Shown here one piece after another: positions 1 through 7,464 of a stretch of 14,221 nucleotides of DNA (the first letter of the stretch is position 1; the number at the start of each line of letters is the position of its first letter). Under the pieces are notes generated by a model. The model worked only from the letters and a program-made list of their open reading frames with translations, was not told where the DNA came from and made no database searches. Made by a program: the position numbers and the translations under genes. The DNA lies in contig JAKBCP010000005.1 of the NCBI GenBank assembly GCA_021807645.1, positions 1-14,221 of the forward strand, in the 5' to 3' direction. Source of the stretch: a bacterium. Lineage in GTDB: Bacteria > Vulcanimicrobiota > Vulcanimicrobiia > Vulcanimicrobiales > Vulcanimicrobiaceae.

Positions 1-456
1 AGCGGCGGTTCGTACGTGCGCGCCGATGGCCGTGTCGTCGGCTCGGCGATCGTTGGAGAATTATGGCGCGGGCCGCGTTACTTCCACGGGCGACCGTCGG
101 CAGCGGGGAAAGTCGGCTACGACCCGACGGCGACGGGCGGATCGAATCTCGGACCCGATTCGAAAGTCTTGCTCGCGCGTGCGATAAAAACGATTGCGCG
201 ATTGAAGCGCGCGAATCCGGCCGCCGGTACGCCGCCGATCGACTTGGTCACCGAGAGCGGGAGCGGCATCGATCCGGATATCTCGCCCACCGATGCACGC
301 TATCAGGCCCCGCGGATCGCGGCAGCGCGTAAGCTTCCGTTACGGCGGGTGCTTGCGCTCATCTCACAGGAAACGCAGGGGCGGATGCTCGGAATCTTCG
401 GCGAGCCGCGCATCAACGTGCTCGCGCTCGATCTCGCCCTCGATCGGCTTCGTTAA
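1..456 (+). CDS. kdpC: Potassium-transporting ATPase KdpC subunit (3' part; start lies outside the window)
   Basis: The last 151 codons of KdpC, the small subunit of the high-affinity K+ pump KdpFABC in the inner membrane, which stabilises ATP binding by the catalytic subunit KdpB. The reading frame is open from base 1. Seen in the translation: FHGRPSAA, then TGGSNLGPDSK, then DLVTESGSGIDPDISP, and near the C-terminus GEPRINVLALDLALD; these are the family landmarks in their usual order. The family is about 190 residues long, so roughly 40 N-terminal residues, including the single membrane helix, are missing to the left, where kdpB and kdpA would be expected. The TAA stop at 454-456 overlaps the stop of the convergent KdpD-like gene, so there is no room for a terminator between them. 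Identification is secure; the presence of upstream kdp genes is inferred. Confidence 0.95.
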   Translation, partial: SGGSYVRADGRVVGSAIVGELWRGPRYFHGRPSAAGKVGYDPTATGGSNLGPDSKVLLARAIKTIARLKRANPAAGTPPIDLVTESGSGIDPDISPTDARYQAPRIAAARKLPLRRVLALISQETQGRMLGIFGEPRINVLALDLALDRLR

Positions 457-2555
457 CGACGCGTCAGCACGATGAGTTCGCGCGCGCCTGCATCGAGGAT
501 ACGGCGCGCGAACGCGTTGCGTTGCGGCCAGCGCGGCTTGCGTAGCGTGGTCGCTACGGCGACGACCGTTTCAGGAACGAGGCGAGCGAGTTCGATAATT
601 CGCCGCGGTGCGGCGGCGGTCGTCTCTTGCTGCCAGCCCGCGCTCTGCCGGTGCGTTTCGCGCTGGAGCGCCGCGATAAGCTCCGGGTCGGCGGCATCGC
701 GCGGTTCGAGGATCATCGCTACCGAAAACTCCACCCCCAAGCGCGCGGCGACCTGGCTGCAGCGGCGGATCAACGCCTCATCTTCGCGGCGTGGCCCGAC
801 GCAGAGGAGCAACCGTTCGAAGGGAACGCGGTGGCGTTCGCGGCTACGCGCCCGCGCCGCTTCACGGAGCGCGATCTCGCGCAACGCCGTAAGATTCTCG
901 ACGCTGAAAAAGCCGGCGAGCGCCCGTTCTGCTCTCTCGAGGGGATAGATTTTCCCATCGCGCATGCGTTCGCGAAGCGTATGCGGCGAGACGTCGATGA
1001 GGATCACTTCGTCGGCGAGAGAGAGAATGCCGTCGGGGAGCGTCTCGCGAACGCGCGTTTTCGTCAGGCGAAAGATCGTATCGTTGAGCCCTTCGAGGTG
1101 CTGCACGTTGAGCGTCGTGAGCACGTCGATGCCGGCTCGCAGAAGCGCGAGCACGTCTTCGTACCGTTTGTGCGTGGAAAGGCTCGGAGCGTTGGTATGC
1201 GCGAGCTCGTCGACGAGCGCTACCTGCGGATGTCGTGCAATCGTCGCGTCGCGGTCGAGCTCTTCGTAATGGATGCCGTCTTTGGTGACGTTTTTTCGCG
1301 GCAGCACCGCGACCCCCTCGAGCATACGCTGCGTCTCCGGGCGGCCGTGCGTTTCGACGAATGCGGCAACGACATCGAATCCGTCGTCGAGTAATTGGTG
1401 CGCGCGGTCGAGCATCGCATAGGTTTTTCCTGAGCCTGCCGCTGCACCGAGATAGACCGTCAATCGTCCGTAGCGTTCGTTCGCTGCGCCAAGTTGCGCG
1501 TCTAGACGTCGCGGTTGCACTGGATCGGCTAAGAACGATTGTTCCGGATCGATGACGAATATGTCGCGCTCGAGGGCGCGATTGACGAGACGGCGCGCGA
1601 ATCCGCCTCTCGGCACGATCATTAAAGAAGCGCGCACGCGGTCGAGATCGAGGGTAGCCGGGTCGATTCGCTCGCTCAATAGCTCGGCATTATTGTGCCG
1701 TGCGGCCTCGTTGAGGTCGGTAATATCGGCCTCGCCGAGCGGCCGTACCTCAAGAGCGAGATCGAGAGCATCGGCGACGGCGGCTGCACGCTCGACATAG
1801 AGCTGCGCCGAGGGCATCGCCGGGACGAAGACCGCGGCAGTCGATACCCGTTCGGCAGAGACGCGCGGCACGGTGACCGTATCGACGGCCCGGAGAAGCA
1901 GGTCGCGCAAAACTCGCAACGTTCGTTCGGAGAACGTCCGTTCCAGGGCAGCGTCGACATCGGCTTCGCGCACGATCTTTCCCGAAAGCAATCGGCTGCG
2001 CACTAAACGCGGTGAGACGTCGAGTGCGACCACCTCGTCGGCCGAAGATAGGAAGCGATCAGGGACCACTGCACGCAAGGGATAGCCGGTCAAGCGCTCG
2101 GCGATCGGGGCAACGCTTTCGAGGTGGGCGATGTTGAGAGCGCAGAGGACGGTGATGCCCGCGTCACGCAGTGCCATCGCTTCCTCCCAGCGGTTGGCGT
2201 ACGGCGAACCCGGCAGCGTCACGTGCGCGACTTCATCGAGCGCCAGCGCGGCGGGCTTTCTTGCGATCGCTGCGGCGAGATCGAAATCCTCGAACCATTT
2301 TCCGCTGCGTTCGACGTGACGCGGAGGAATTTGCGGAATTCCCTCGGTAAGCCAATCGAGATCGCTGCGCCCTTTCGTCTCGATCCAACCGATCACCGCG
2401 TCGCGCCCCTGCGCGCGCATTCGACGAATTTCCTCGATAAGGCGACGCGTTTTGCCGGCCCCGGGGGCCGCGGCGAGGTAGATCACGAGGCGCGGTCGCC
2501 GCCCGTATTCCTCAAGTAGTGCGTCGGCGCTCTCGCGGCGGCCATCGCTATCCAT
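453..2555 (-). CDS. Double KdpD-like sensor protein (two tandem KdpD-USP modules, no membrane part, no kinase)
   Basis: A 700-residue soluble protein built from two copies of the KdpD N-terminal cytoplasmic sensor half. Module 1: KdpD domain about residues 20-228 with Walker A APGAGKT (30-36) and LALDEVAH, then a USP-like domain about 237-345. Module 2: KdpD domain about 357-570 with Walker A GAAAGSGKT (370-378), VETHGRPET, DELAHTNAPS and TTLNVQHLE, then a USP domain about 578-700. In ordinary KdpD one such half precedes four membrane helices and a GAF-HisKA-HATPase kinase; the KdpD domain binds ATP, and the USP domain binds c-di-AMP in Staphylococcus aureus. All membrane and kinase parts are absent here. 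Short kinase-less KdpD proteins are known from cyanobacteria and Deinococcus; I do not recall a tandem one. The ATG at 2553-2555 follows a plausible GGGAAGAG ribosome site. It is convergent with kdpC and divergent from the kinase gene at 2629. A role in K+ or c-di-AMP sensing is inferred. Confidence 0.9.
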   Translation of the reverse strand: MDSDGRRESADALLEEYGRRPRLVIYLAAAPGAGKTRRLIEEIRRMRAQGRDAVIGWIETKGRSDLDWLTEGIPQIPPRHVERSGKWFEDFDLAAAIARKPAALALDEVAHVTLPGSPYANRWEEAMALRDAGITVLCALNIAHLESVAPIAERLTGYPLRAVVPDRFLSSADEVVALDVSPRLVRSRLLSGKIVREADVDAALERTFSERTLRVLRDLLLRAVDTVTVPRVSAERVSTAAVFVPAMPSAQLYVERAAAVADALDLALEVRPLGEADITDLNEAARHNNAELLSERIDPATLDLDRVRASLMIVPRGGFARRLVNRALERDIFVIDPEQSFLADPVQPRRLDAQLGAANERYGRLTVYLGAAAGSGKTYAMLDRAHQLLDDGFDVVAAFVETHGRPETQRMLEGVAVLPRKNVTKDGIHYEELDRDATIARHPQVALVDELAHTNAPSLSTHKRYEDVLALLRAGIDVLTTLNVQHLEGLNDTIFRLTKTRVRETLPDGILSLADEVILIDVSPHTLRERMRDGKIYPLERAERALAGFFSVENLTALREIALREAARARSRERHRVPFERLLLCVGPRREDEALIRRCSQVAARLGVEFSVAMILEPRDAADPELIAALQRETHRQSAGWQQETTAAAPRRIIELARLVPETVVAVATTLRKPRWPQRNAFARRILDAGARELIVLTRR

Positions 2556-2628
2556 ATCGGGACATCTCTTCCCATCTCAACGCCGGCTTCCCGCAGGGTG
2601 CGCCGGGCGCGTCGGGAACCGACACGTC
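2556..2628. promoter_or_regulatory. Divergent spacer with inverted repeats (possible shared regulatory region)
   Basis: This 73-bp spacer separates the KdpD-like gene (leftward) from the kinase-regulator pair (rightward), so both promoters must lie in it or inside the genes. It contains inverted arms TTCCCG (2588-2593) and CGGGAA (2613-2618), and between them a perfect 11-bp palindrome GCGCC-G-GGCGC (2600-2610). The right arm also overlaps the likely ribosome site GGGAA of the kinase gene. I see no convincing -35/-10 pair. Operator function is speculative, because such palindromes are common in GC-rich DNA. Confidence 0.3.
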
Positions 2629-4197
2629 GTGCTCCCCGCGTTACCCGCACTCTGCTACCTGTTAATCGTCGCCGTTTGGCTGCTCGATCTCCTCACACCA
2701 CAGCTCTTTATTGCGTCGATTCTCCTGAACATTCCGATCGCGTTGAGCAGCCTCGCGCTGACGCGGAGGCTCACGATCGGTCTGGTGATCGCTGCGGAGA
2801 TCGCCAATGCGCTGGCGGCGTTCCTCAACGCACTTCACGACCACGGGCGCTTCGACGCAATCGCGCTCGGCGACCGAGCATTGCTCGCGGCATCGTTTCT
2901 GCTCGTCGGTTTTCTCGCAGTAAAAACGCAAGCCTTGGGCAGGAGTGCGGGCCTCTCCGAAGCGCGAGCCGAGCAGATGCAGCGCGAGCGGCGCCTTCGC
3001 GTAGCGATGGAGCACGTGCGCGAGAGCCTCAGCCCGGAACTCGTTCGTCGAAGGACGTTGCACCAGGCACTCGAGCTTTTTTCGGCAGAACGCGGCTTGC
3101 TCGTTCCCGATATCGCTGAAAATAACGAGTGGTACTACGCCGTCAGCGATTCGGCGCCCGTGGAGAATCGGCGCGATGCTCTGCCGCCGGAGCTGCGTTC
3201 GCTTTTGGCAAAGCGTCTCGACGGGGCAAGAGTGCTTGACGATGGCGATGTCATCGCACGGTATGCGTTGGAAAATCTCGACGTGCGTTATGCCGCGATC
3301 GCCGCCGGGGCGGGCGGGCGCGGGGCCGAGGCGCGTCTGCTCCTTTTGCGTAACGAGCGCCCGTGGATGCGCGATGAAGCGCGGTTTCTTCAGGCGTACT
3401 TCGAGAGCTGTTCGAACGCATTGGCGCAAGCGGAACTCTTCGTGCAAAATGTCGAGCAATCGGCCGAGCTCGTACGGCGCAGTCAGTTGGCCGAAGAGCG
3501 AAGCGGCGTTATTCGCGATCTCGTCTATGCGCTCGCGCACGATCTGCGGACGCCGCTTGCCGCCGCCGACGTGACGATGCGCCAGGCCGACCGAGGTGCG
3601 TTCGGCGTACTGCCCGAGGAATACCGCAAGGTTTTGGCGACGAGTTTGGAATCGAACGCCGAATCGCAGCGACTCGTGGAAACGCTATTAACCGTTGCGC
3701 GCTACGAGTCGGGCGACGTGGTAGCGCTCGTGGAACCGGTCGATCTTTTGCGTGTTGCTCGCGCGGTTTGCGACGAGCTCTCACCGATGGCCGCCGAACG
3801 CGGCGTCGCAGTCGCCGTCCTCGGCGACCCAACGCTCGTGCCCGGCGATAAACTCGAGCTTCGACGCGCGATTACCAATCTCGCTGCAAACGCCGTCGCG
3901 GCGAGCCCGCCCTCGGGCACCGTTCGCATTCATGTCTCGGCGCTCGAAGAGCGTGCTTACGCAGCCGTCGAAGATTCCGGGTACGGAATCCCTCCCGAGG
4001 AGCGCGAAGCGCTCTTTCAACGCTTCGGCGTCGGCAAGCGGCGGCGCGGTAGCGGGACGGGGCTCGGGCTGTACGTGGTGCGATTGATTGCAGAAAAGCA
4101 CGGCGGGTCGGTGCGATACGAGCCGCGCGAGTGCGGTAGCCGTTTCGTTTTTGAGATGCCGCTACGCCCGGTGCGAAGCGATGAGGAGAGCGCATGA
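2629..4197 (+). CDS. Membrane sensor histidine kinase, KdpD C-terminal-half-like
   Basis: A 522-residue sensor kinase. Four hydrophobic segments are visible at about 5-22, 25-44, 48-69 and 78-98. A GAF-like region follows at about 125-275, then a HisKA domain with ALAHDLRTPL (phospho-acceptor His304) and a HATPase domain with the N box (Asn421), the G1 box DSGYGIPP (Asp449) and the G2 box GSGTGLGL (474-481). All catalytic motifs are intact. Four helices, GAF, HisKA and HATPase in that order is what remains of a KdpD once its N-terminal KdpD-USP half is removed, and that half is encoded by the divergent gene next door. The GTG at 2629 is chosen because no in-frame ATG lies upstream, GGGAA sits at 2614-2618, and the first helix starts at once. 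It shares ATGA with the regulator gene, which it presumably phosphorylates. The stimulus is unknown; it could be an unrelated kinase that happens to lie here. Confidence 0.9.
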   Translation: MLPALPALCYLLIVAVWLLDLLTPQLFIASILLNIPIALSSLALTRRLTIGLVIAAEIANALAAFLNALHDHGRFDAIALGDRALLAASFLLVGFLAVKTQALGRSAGLSEARAEQMQRERRLRVAMEHVRESLSPELVRRRTLHQALELFSAERGLLVPDIAENNEWYYAVSDSAPVENRRDALPPELRSLLAKRLDGARVLDDGDVIARYALENLDVRYAAIAAGAGGRGAEARLLLLRNERPWMRDEARFLQAYFESCSNALAQAELFVQNVEQSAELVRRSQLAEERSGVIRDLVYALAHDLRTPLAAADVTMRQADRGAFGVLPEEYRKVLATSLESNAESQRLVETLLTVARYESGDVVALVEPVDLLRVARAVCDELSPMAAERGVAVAVLGDPTLVPGDKLELRRAITNLAANAVAASPPSGTVRIHVSALEERAYAAVEDSGYGIPPEEREALFQRFGVGKRRRGSGTGLGLYVVRLIAEKHGGSVRYEPRECGSRFVFEMPLRPVRSDEESA

Positions 4198-4826
4198 GCG
4201 AGCTTCGGGTTGTCGTCGTTGAAGATCACGCGTTGACCCGGGTGGGGCTCTGCGCGACGCTTGCTGCTGCGGGGATCGCGGTGGTCGGAGAGTCCGGGGA
4301 TGGTGCCGCCGGACGCGACATGATTCTTCGCACGAAGCCCGACGTCGCGGTCGTCGATATCGGCCTACCCGGCCTCGACGGCATCGAAGTGACGAAGTCG
4401 TTACGCGCGTTGAAGTCGCCGACGCACGTCGTGATCCTTACGATGGTTGACGAAGAGGCCGACGTGCTCGCCGCGCTTGCAGCCGGGGCGGATGCATATT
4501 GTTTGAAATCCGGCGATCCCGAGCGCCTCATCGAGGCGATTCGCGTCGCAGCCGACGGCGGCGCCTATTTCGATCCACGCATCGCGCACATCGTCCTTCG
4601 GCAATTTACGGACGATCGCGGAAGGCAGGACGTGTCGCCGTTGAGCTCGCGCGAGACCGAGATACTGCGCCTGATCGCCGATGGGGTCGGCAACCTTGAG
4701 ATCGCCGACCGATTGCTGGTCAGCCTCGGAACCGTCAAGAGCCATATTCGCGATATCCTCATCAAGCTCTCAGCTGCCGACCGTACCCAAGCCGCAGTGA
4801 TCGCCTTGCGCAGAGGATTCATATAA
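4194..4826 (+). CDS. NarL/FixJ-family response regulator (REC + LuxR-type HTH)
   Basis: A 210-residue DNA-binding response regulator. The receiver domain (about 4-120) has the acidic pair Glu10/Asp11, the phospho-acceptor Asp55 in VVDIGLPG, the switch Thr83 and Lys105. A LuxR-type helix-turn-helix follows (about 150-210), beginning LSSRETEILRLIADG and containing GTVKSHI. The start codon lies inside the end of the kinase gene (ATGA, 4194-4197) behind a strong GAGGAG site at 4183-4188, so the two genes are translationally coupled and the kinase is almost certainly its partner. The usual Kdp regulator KdpE has an OmpR-type winged helix; this one belongs to the NarL class, so if it controls potassium genes the output domain is of a different type. 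The target genes cannot be told from the sequence. Confidence 0.93.
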   Translation: MSELRVVVVEDHALTRVGLCATLAAAGIAVVGESGDGAAGRDMILRTKPDVAVVDIGLPGLDGIEVTKSLRALKSPTHVVILTMVDEEADVLAALAAGADAYCLKSGDPERLIEAIRVAADGGAYFDPRIAHIVLRQFTDDRGRQDVSPLSSRETEILRLIADGVGNLEIADRLLVSLGTVKSHIRDILIKLSAADRTQAAVIALRRGFI

Positions 4827-4827
4827 A
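4822..4827 (+). promoter_or_regulatory. Possible -10 element for nadA
   Basis: TATAAA overlaps the end of the response-regulator gene. It would start a transcript near 4834 and leave a leader of about 25 nt that contains the nadA ribosome site. No good -35 lies 16-18 bp upstream, so nadABC may instead be read through from the regulator gene, 32 bp away. Confidence 0.25.
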
Positions 4828-4847
4828 GAAACCATCCCGTCCGATAC

Positions 4848-4852
4848 AGAGG
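4848..4852 (+). promoter_or_regulatory. Ribosome-binding site that decides the nadA start
   Basis: AGAGG lies six bases before the GTG at 4859. The in-frame ATG at 4895 has no comparable site, which favours the longer, GTG-started NadA. Confidence 0.5.
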
Positions 4853-4858
4853 TCGTAG

Positions 4859-5935
4859 GTGTCGGCCCCCTGCAACGGTAACGATGGCACTACCATGAGC
4901 GCAACGGATCTGCTCCCCCCGACGATCCCCGACGAGCTTCGCTCGCGCTTCGAACGTGCCGAGCGCGTTTTACCGGCGATCGAGTGGCCGCTCTACGTCG
5001 ACGACGTCGTCGCCATCGAGCGCCTCAAGCGCGAGCGCAACGCCGTCGTTTTAGCGCATAACTACCAGGTTCCCGAGATCTTCCACCTCGTCGCCGATAT
5101 CGTCGGCGATTCGCTCGCGCTCGCGGTCGAAGCGGCAAAGACCGATGCCGAGGTCATCGTGCTTTGCGGGGTGCACTTCATGGCCGAGACGGCAAAGCTG
5201 GTTAATCCCGACAAACGCGTGCTCGTTCCCGATCTGCGCGCCGGTTGTTCGCTCGCCGAATCGATCACCGCGGCCGACGTTCGCCTGTTGCGCGAGCGTT
5301 ACCCGGGGGTGCCGGTCGTTACCTACGTCAACACCTCGGCCGACGTCAAAGCGGAGTCCGACGTCTGCGTTACCAGCGGTAATGCGCTGCATGTCGTCGA
5401 GGCGCTCGGTGTTCCGCGCGTCATTTTTCTCCCCGACGAATATCTCGCCAAGTACGTCGCCTCGCAGACGGCGGTGGAGATTATCGCGTGGAAGGGGCAC
5501 TGCGAAGTTCACGAGCGCTTCACTCCCGAAGAGATTCGTGCATTTCGTCGCGACGACCCGAACCTGCGCGTGTTGGCGCACCCGGAGTGCCCGCCCGGCG
5601 TGCTCGCCGAGGCCGATTTCGTCGGCTCGACGCAAGGAATGGTCGAGTTCGCCGAGCGCGAGTCGCAGCGTGGCCGCGCCGAAGGCATCACCCCGCGCAT
5701 CGTGATGATCACGGAATGTTCGATGGCCGATAACGTCGCCGGGAGCGTTCACAACGTGGAGTTCGTTCGGCCCTGCAACCTCTGTCCGCACATGAAGCGT
5801 AATACGCTCGCGAAGGTCCGCCGGAGTTTGGATACGATGGAATACGAGGTGAGCGTCGATCCCGCCGTTGCGGCGCGCGCGCGACGTGCCGTCGACCGGA
5901 TGCTCGCCTACGGCCGCGCGCCGAAGGCGCGGTAA
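4859..5935 (+). CDS. nadA: Quinolinate synthase NadA
   Basis: This cytoplasmic [4Fe-4S] enzyme condenses iminoaspartate with dihydroxyacetone phosphate to give quinolinate, the second step of de novo NAD synthesis. Family motifs seen: [28 protein letters not shown] (Cys103), [26 protein letters not shown] (Cys244) and [13 protein letters not shown] (Cys306, Cys309). The three cluster cysteines expected in NadA are Cys103, Cys244 and one of the last pair. The length of 358 residues is normal for the longer NadA type. With the GTG start the protein carries a 12-residue lead before Met13 (ATG at 4895); the ribosome site supports the GTG, but the lead does not look conserved, so the true start could be 4895. 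The TAA stop overlaps the nadB ATG by one base (TAATG). Confidence 0.96.
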   Translation: MSAPCNGNDGTTMSATDLLPPTIPDELRSRFERAERVLPAIEWPLYVDDVVAIERLKRERNAVVLAHNYQVPEIFHLVADIVGDSLALAVEAAKTDAEVIVLCGVHFMAETAKLVNPDKRVLVPDLRAGCSLAESITAADVRLLRERYPGVPVVTYVNTSADVKAESDVCVTSGNALHVVEALGVPRVIFLPDEYLAKYVASQTAVEIIAWKGHCEVHERFTPEEIRAFRRDDPNLRVLAHPECPPGVLAEADFVGSTQGMVEFAERESQRGRAEGITPRIVMITECSMADNVAGSVHNVEFVRPCNLCPHMKRNTLAKVRRSLDTMEYEVSVDPAVAARARRAVDRMLAYGRAPKAR

Positions 5936-7464
5936 TGCGCGAACGCACCTACGACGTCGTCGTCGTCGGGGCCGGCATCGCCGGGTTGATGGCTGCCTAT
6001 AAACTCGCGCCGTTGCGCGTCGCCGTGCTCTGCAAACGCCCGCTCGGCAGCGGAGCGGCGACCGATTGGGCGCAGGGCGGCATCGCCGCCGCGATCGGTC
6101 GCGACGACTCCCCGGCGTTGCACGCTCAGGATACGCGCAATGCAGGTGCGGGGCTCAGCGAGGAATCGATCGCCGAAATTCTTGCGAACGACGCTCCGGC
6201 GCGCATCGAAGAACTCCTCGAACTCGGCGCCGCGTTCGATCGCACTGCCGACGGCGAACTCGCACTCGGTCGCGAGGCAGCACACCAACGACGACGGATC
6301 GTCAAAGCCGGCGGCGACGCGACCGGACACGAAATTCTTCGCACGCTCATCGCCGCGGTCGCTGCCTCCGATCACATCGATATCGTCGCCGACAGTATCG
6401 TCGAAGATCTGCTGATCGACGGCGAGCAGCGGGTCGCCGGAATCGTCGCCCGCTCGCGCGATCTCGGCGAGCGCTTTCTCGTCCGAGCGCCGGCGACGGT
6501 GCTCGCCACCGGCGGCATCGGCCGGCTCTATCGCGCGACGACCAACCCGATCGACGCGAGCGGCGACGGTATCGCGATGGCCGCACGCGCCGGTGCGATG
6601 CTCGCCGATATGGAGTTCGTGCAGTTTCACCCGACCGCATTGGCGATCGGACGCGACCCGATGCCGCTGGTGACCGAAGCGATTCGCGGCGAAGGCGCGC
6701 TGTTGGTCAACGATCTCGGCGAACGTTTCATGACCGCGATTCACGACGATGCCGAACTTGCACCGCGCGATGTCGTCGCGCGCGCGATCTTCGAGCAGAT
6801 ACGTGCGGGGCGCAGCGTCGGCCTCGACGCTCGCGATGCGATCGGCGACGCTTTCCCGGAGCGCTTTCCAACCGTCTTCGCATTCTGCACCTCGGCGGGA
6901 ATCGATCCGCGTACGGCACGCATTCCGGTTGCACCCGCCGCTCACTACCACATGGGCGGCGTCGCGGTCGACGAATGGGGGCGCTCTTCACTGCGCGGGC
7001 TCTGGGTTTGCGGCGAAGCGAGCGCGACCGGCGTCCACGGGGCGAATCGGCTCGCGAGTAATTCGCTGCTGGAAGCGATGGTGTACGCATCGCGCGCCGC
7101 CGATGATATTCGCGGGGCGGCCCTCGAACCGACCGGTGCGACGCCGTTGCCGATCCCTCCGCACGACAGCTCGCCGCGCCTCGCGCAGGCGGTCCTCGAC
7201 CTACGCAACGTAATGTATGCAGATGTCGGTCTGCTGCGCGATGCACGCGGGTTGCAGAACGCGCTCGCGCGTATCGATACGCTCGCCTCGGAGTTCCCCA
7301 ACGCGCTGGGCGAACTGCGGAATTTGCTCGTCGTCGCTCGCGCGATCGCCGCCGCGGCGCTCGCCCGGGAAGAGAGCCGCGGCAGCCATTACCGACTCGA
7401 TTTTCCGCGCCCCGACGAAGCGTTCGCGAAACGCTCGTTCACGAAAGTCGGCAGCAATGCGTAA
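5935..7464 (+). CDS. nadB: L-aspartate oxidase NadB
   Basis: This FAD enzyme oxidises L-aspartate to iminoaspartate, which is passed to NadA. The 509 residues begin with the dinucleotide-binding motif VVVGAGIAGLMAA (Gly12, Gly14, Gly17). Then come DWAQGGIAAA, LATGGIGRLYRATTNP, MEFVQFHPTAL (His232), EAIRGEGALLVN, AAHYHMGGVAVD (His337, His339) and GLWVCGEASATGVHGANRLASNSLLEA in two adjoining blocks, all typical of NadB within the succinate dehydrogenase flavoprotein superfamily. NadB rather than SdhA or fumarate reductase is clear from the nadA and nadC neighbours and from the absence of an iron-sulfur subunit gene. The ATG is preceded by GAAGG at 5923-5927. The C-terminal helical domain appears complete. 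The gene overlaps nadA by 1 nt and nadC by 8 nt. Confidence 0.96.
   Translation: MRERTYDVVVVGAGIAGLMAAYKLAPLRVAVLCKRPLGSGAATDWAQGGIAAAIGRDDSPALHAQDTRNAGAGLSEESIAEILANDAPARIEELLELGAAFDRTADGELALGREAAHQRRRIVKAGGDATGHEILRTLIAAVAASDHIDIVADSIVEDLLIDGEQRVAGIVARSRDLGERFLVRAPATVLATGGIGRLYRATTNPIDASGDGIAMAARAGAMLADMEFVQFHPTALAIGRDPMPLVTEAIRGEGALLVNDLGERFMTAIHDDAELAPRDVVARAIFEQIRAGRSVGLDARDAIGDAFPERFPTVFAFCTSAGIDPRTARIPVAPAAHYHMGGVAVDEWGRSSLRGLWVCGEASATGVHGANRLASNSLLEAMVYASRAADDIRGAALEPTGATPLPIPPHDSSPRLAQAVLDLRNVMYADVGLLRDARGLQNALARIDTLASEFPNALGELRNLLVVARAIAAAALAREESRGSHYRLDFPRPDEAFAKRSFTKVGSNA

Noticed and set aside
627..1394. 255-codon plus-strand frame opposite the KdpD-like gene
   Set aside because: Antisense shadow of a gene with clear domain motifs; high GC makes long antisense frames common here.
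2662..3540. 292-codon minus-strand frame opposite the histidine kinase gene
   Set aside because: Shadow frame; its composition shows no recognisable motif while the plus strand has complete kinase motifs.
5051..5791. 246-codon minus-strand frame opposite nadA
   Set aside because: Antisense of conserved NadA motifs, without any supporting start or family motif.
7217..7456. 80-codon N-terminal extension of NadC
   Set aside because: It overlaps the nadB coding sequence in another frame, and family length and the conserved start fit the ATG at 7457.
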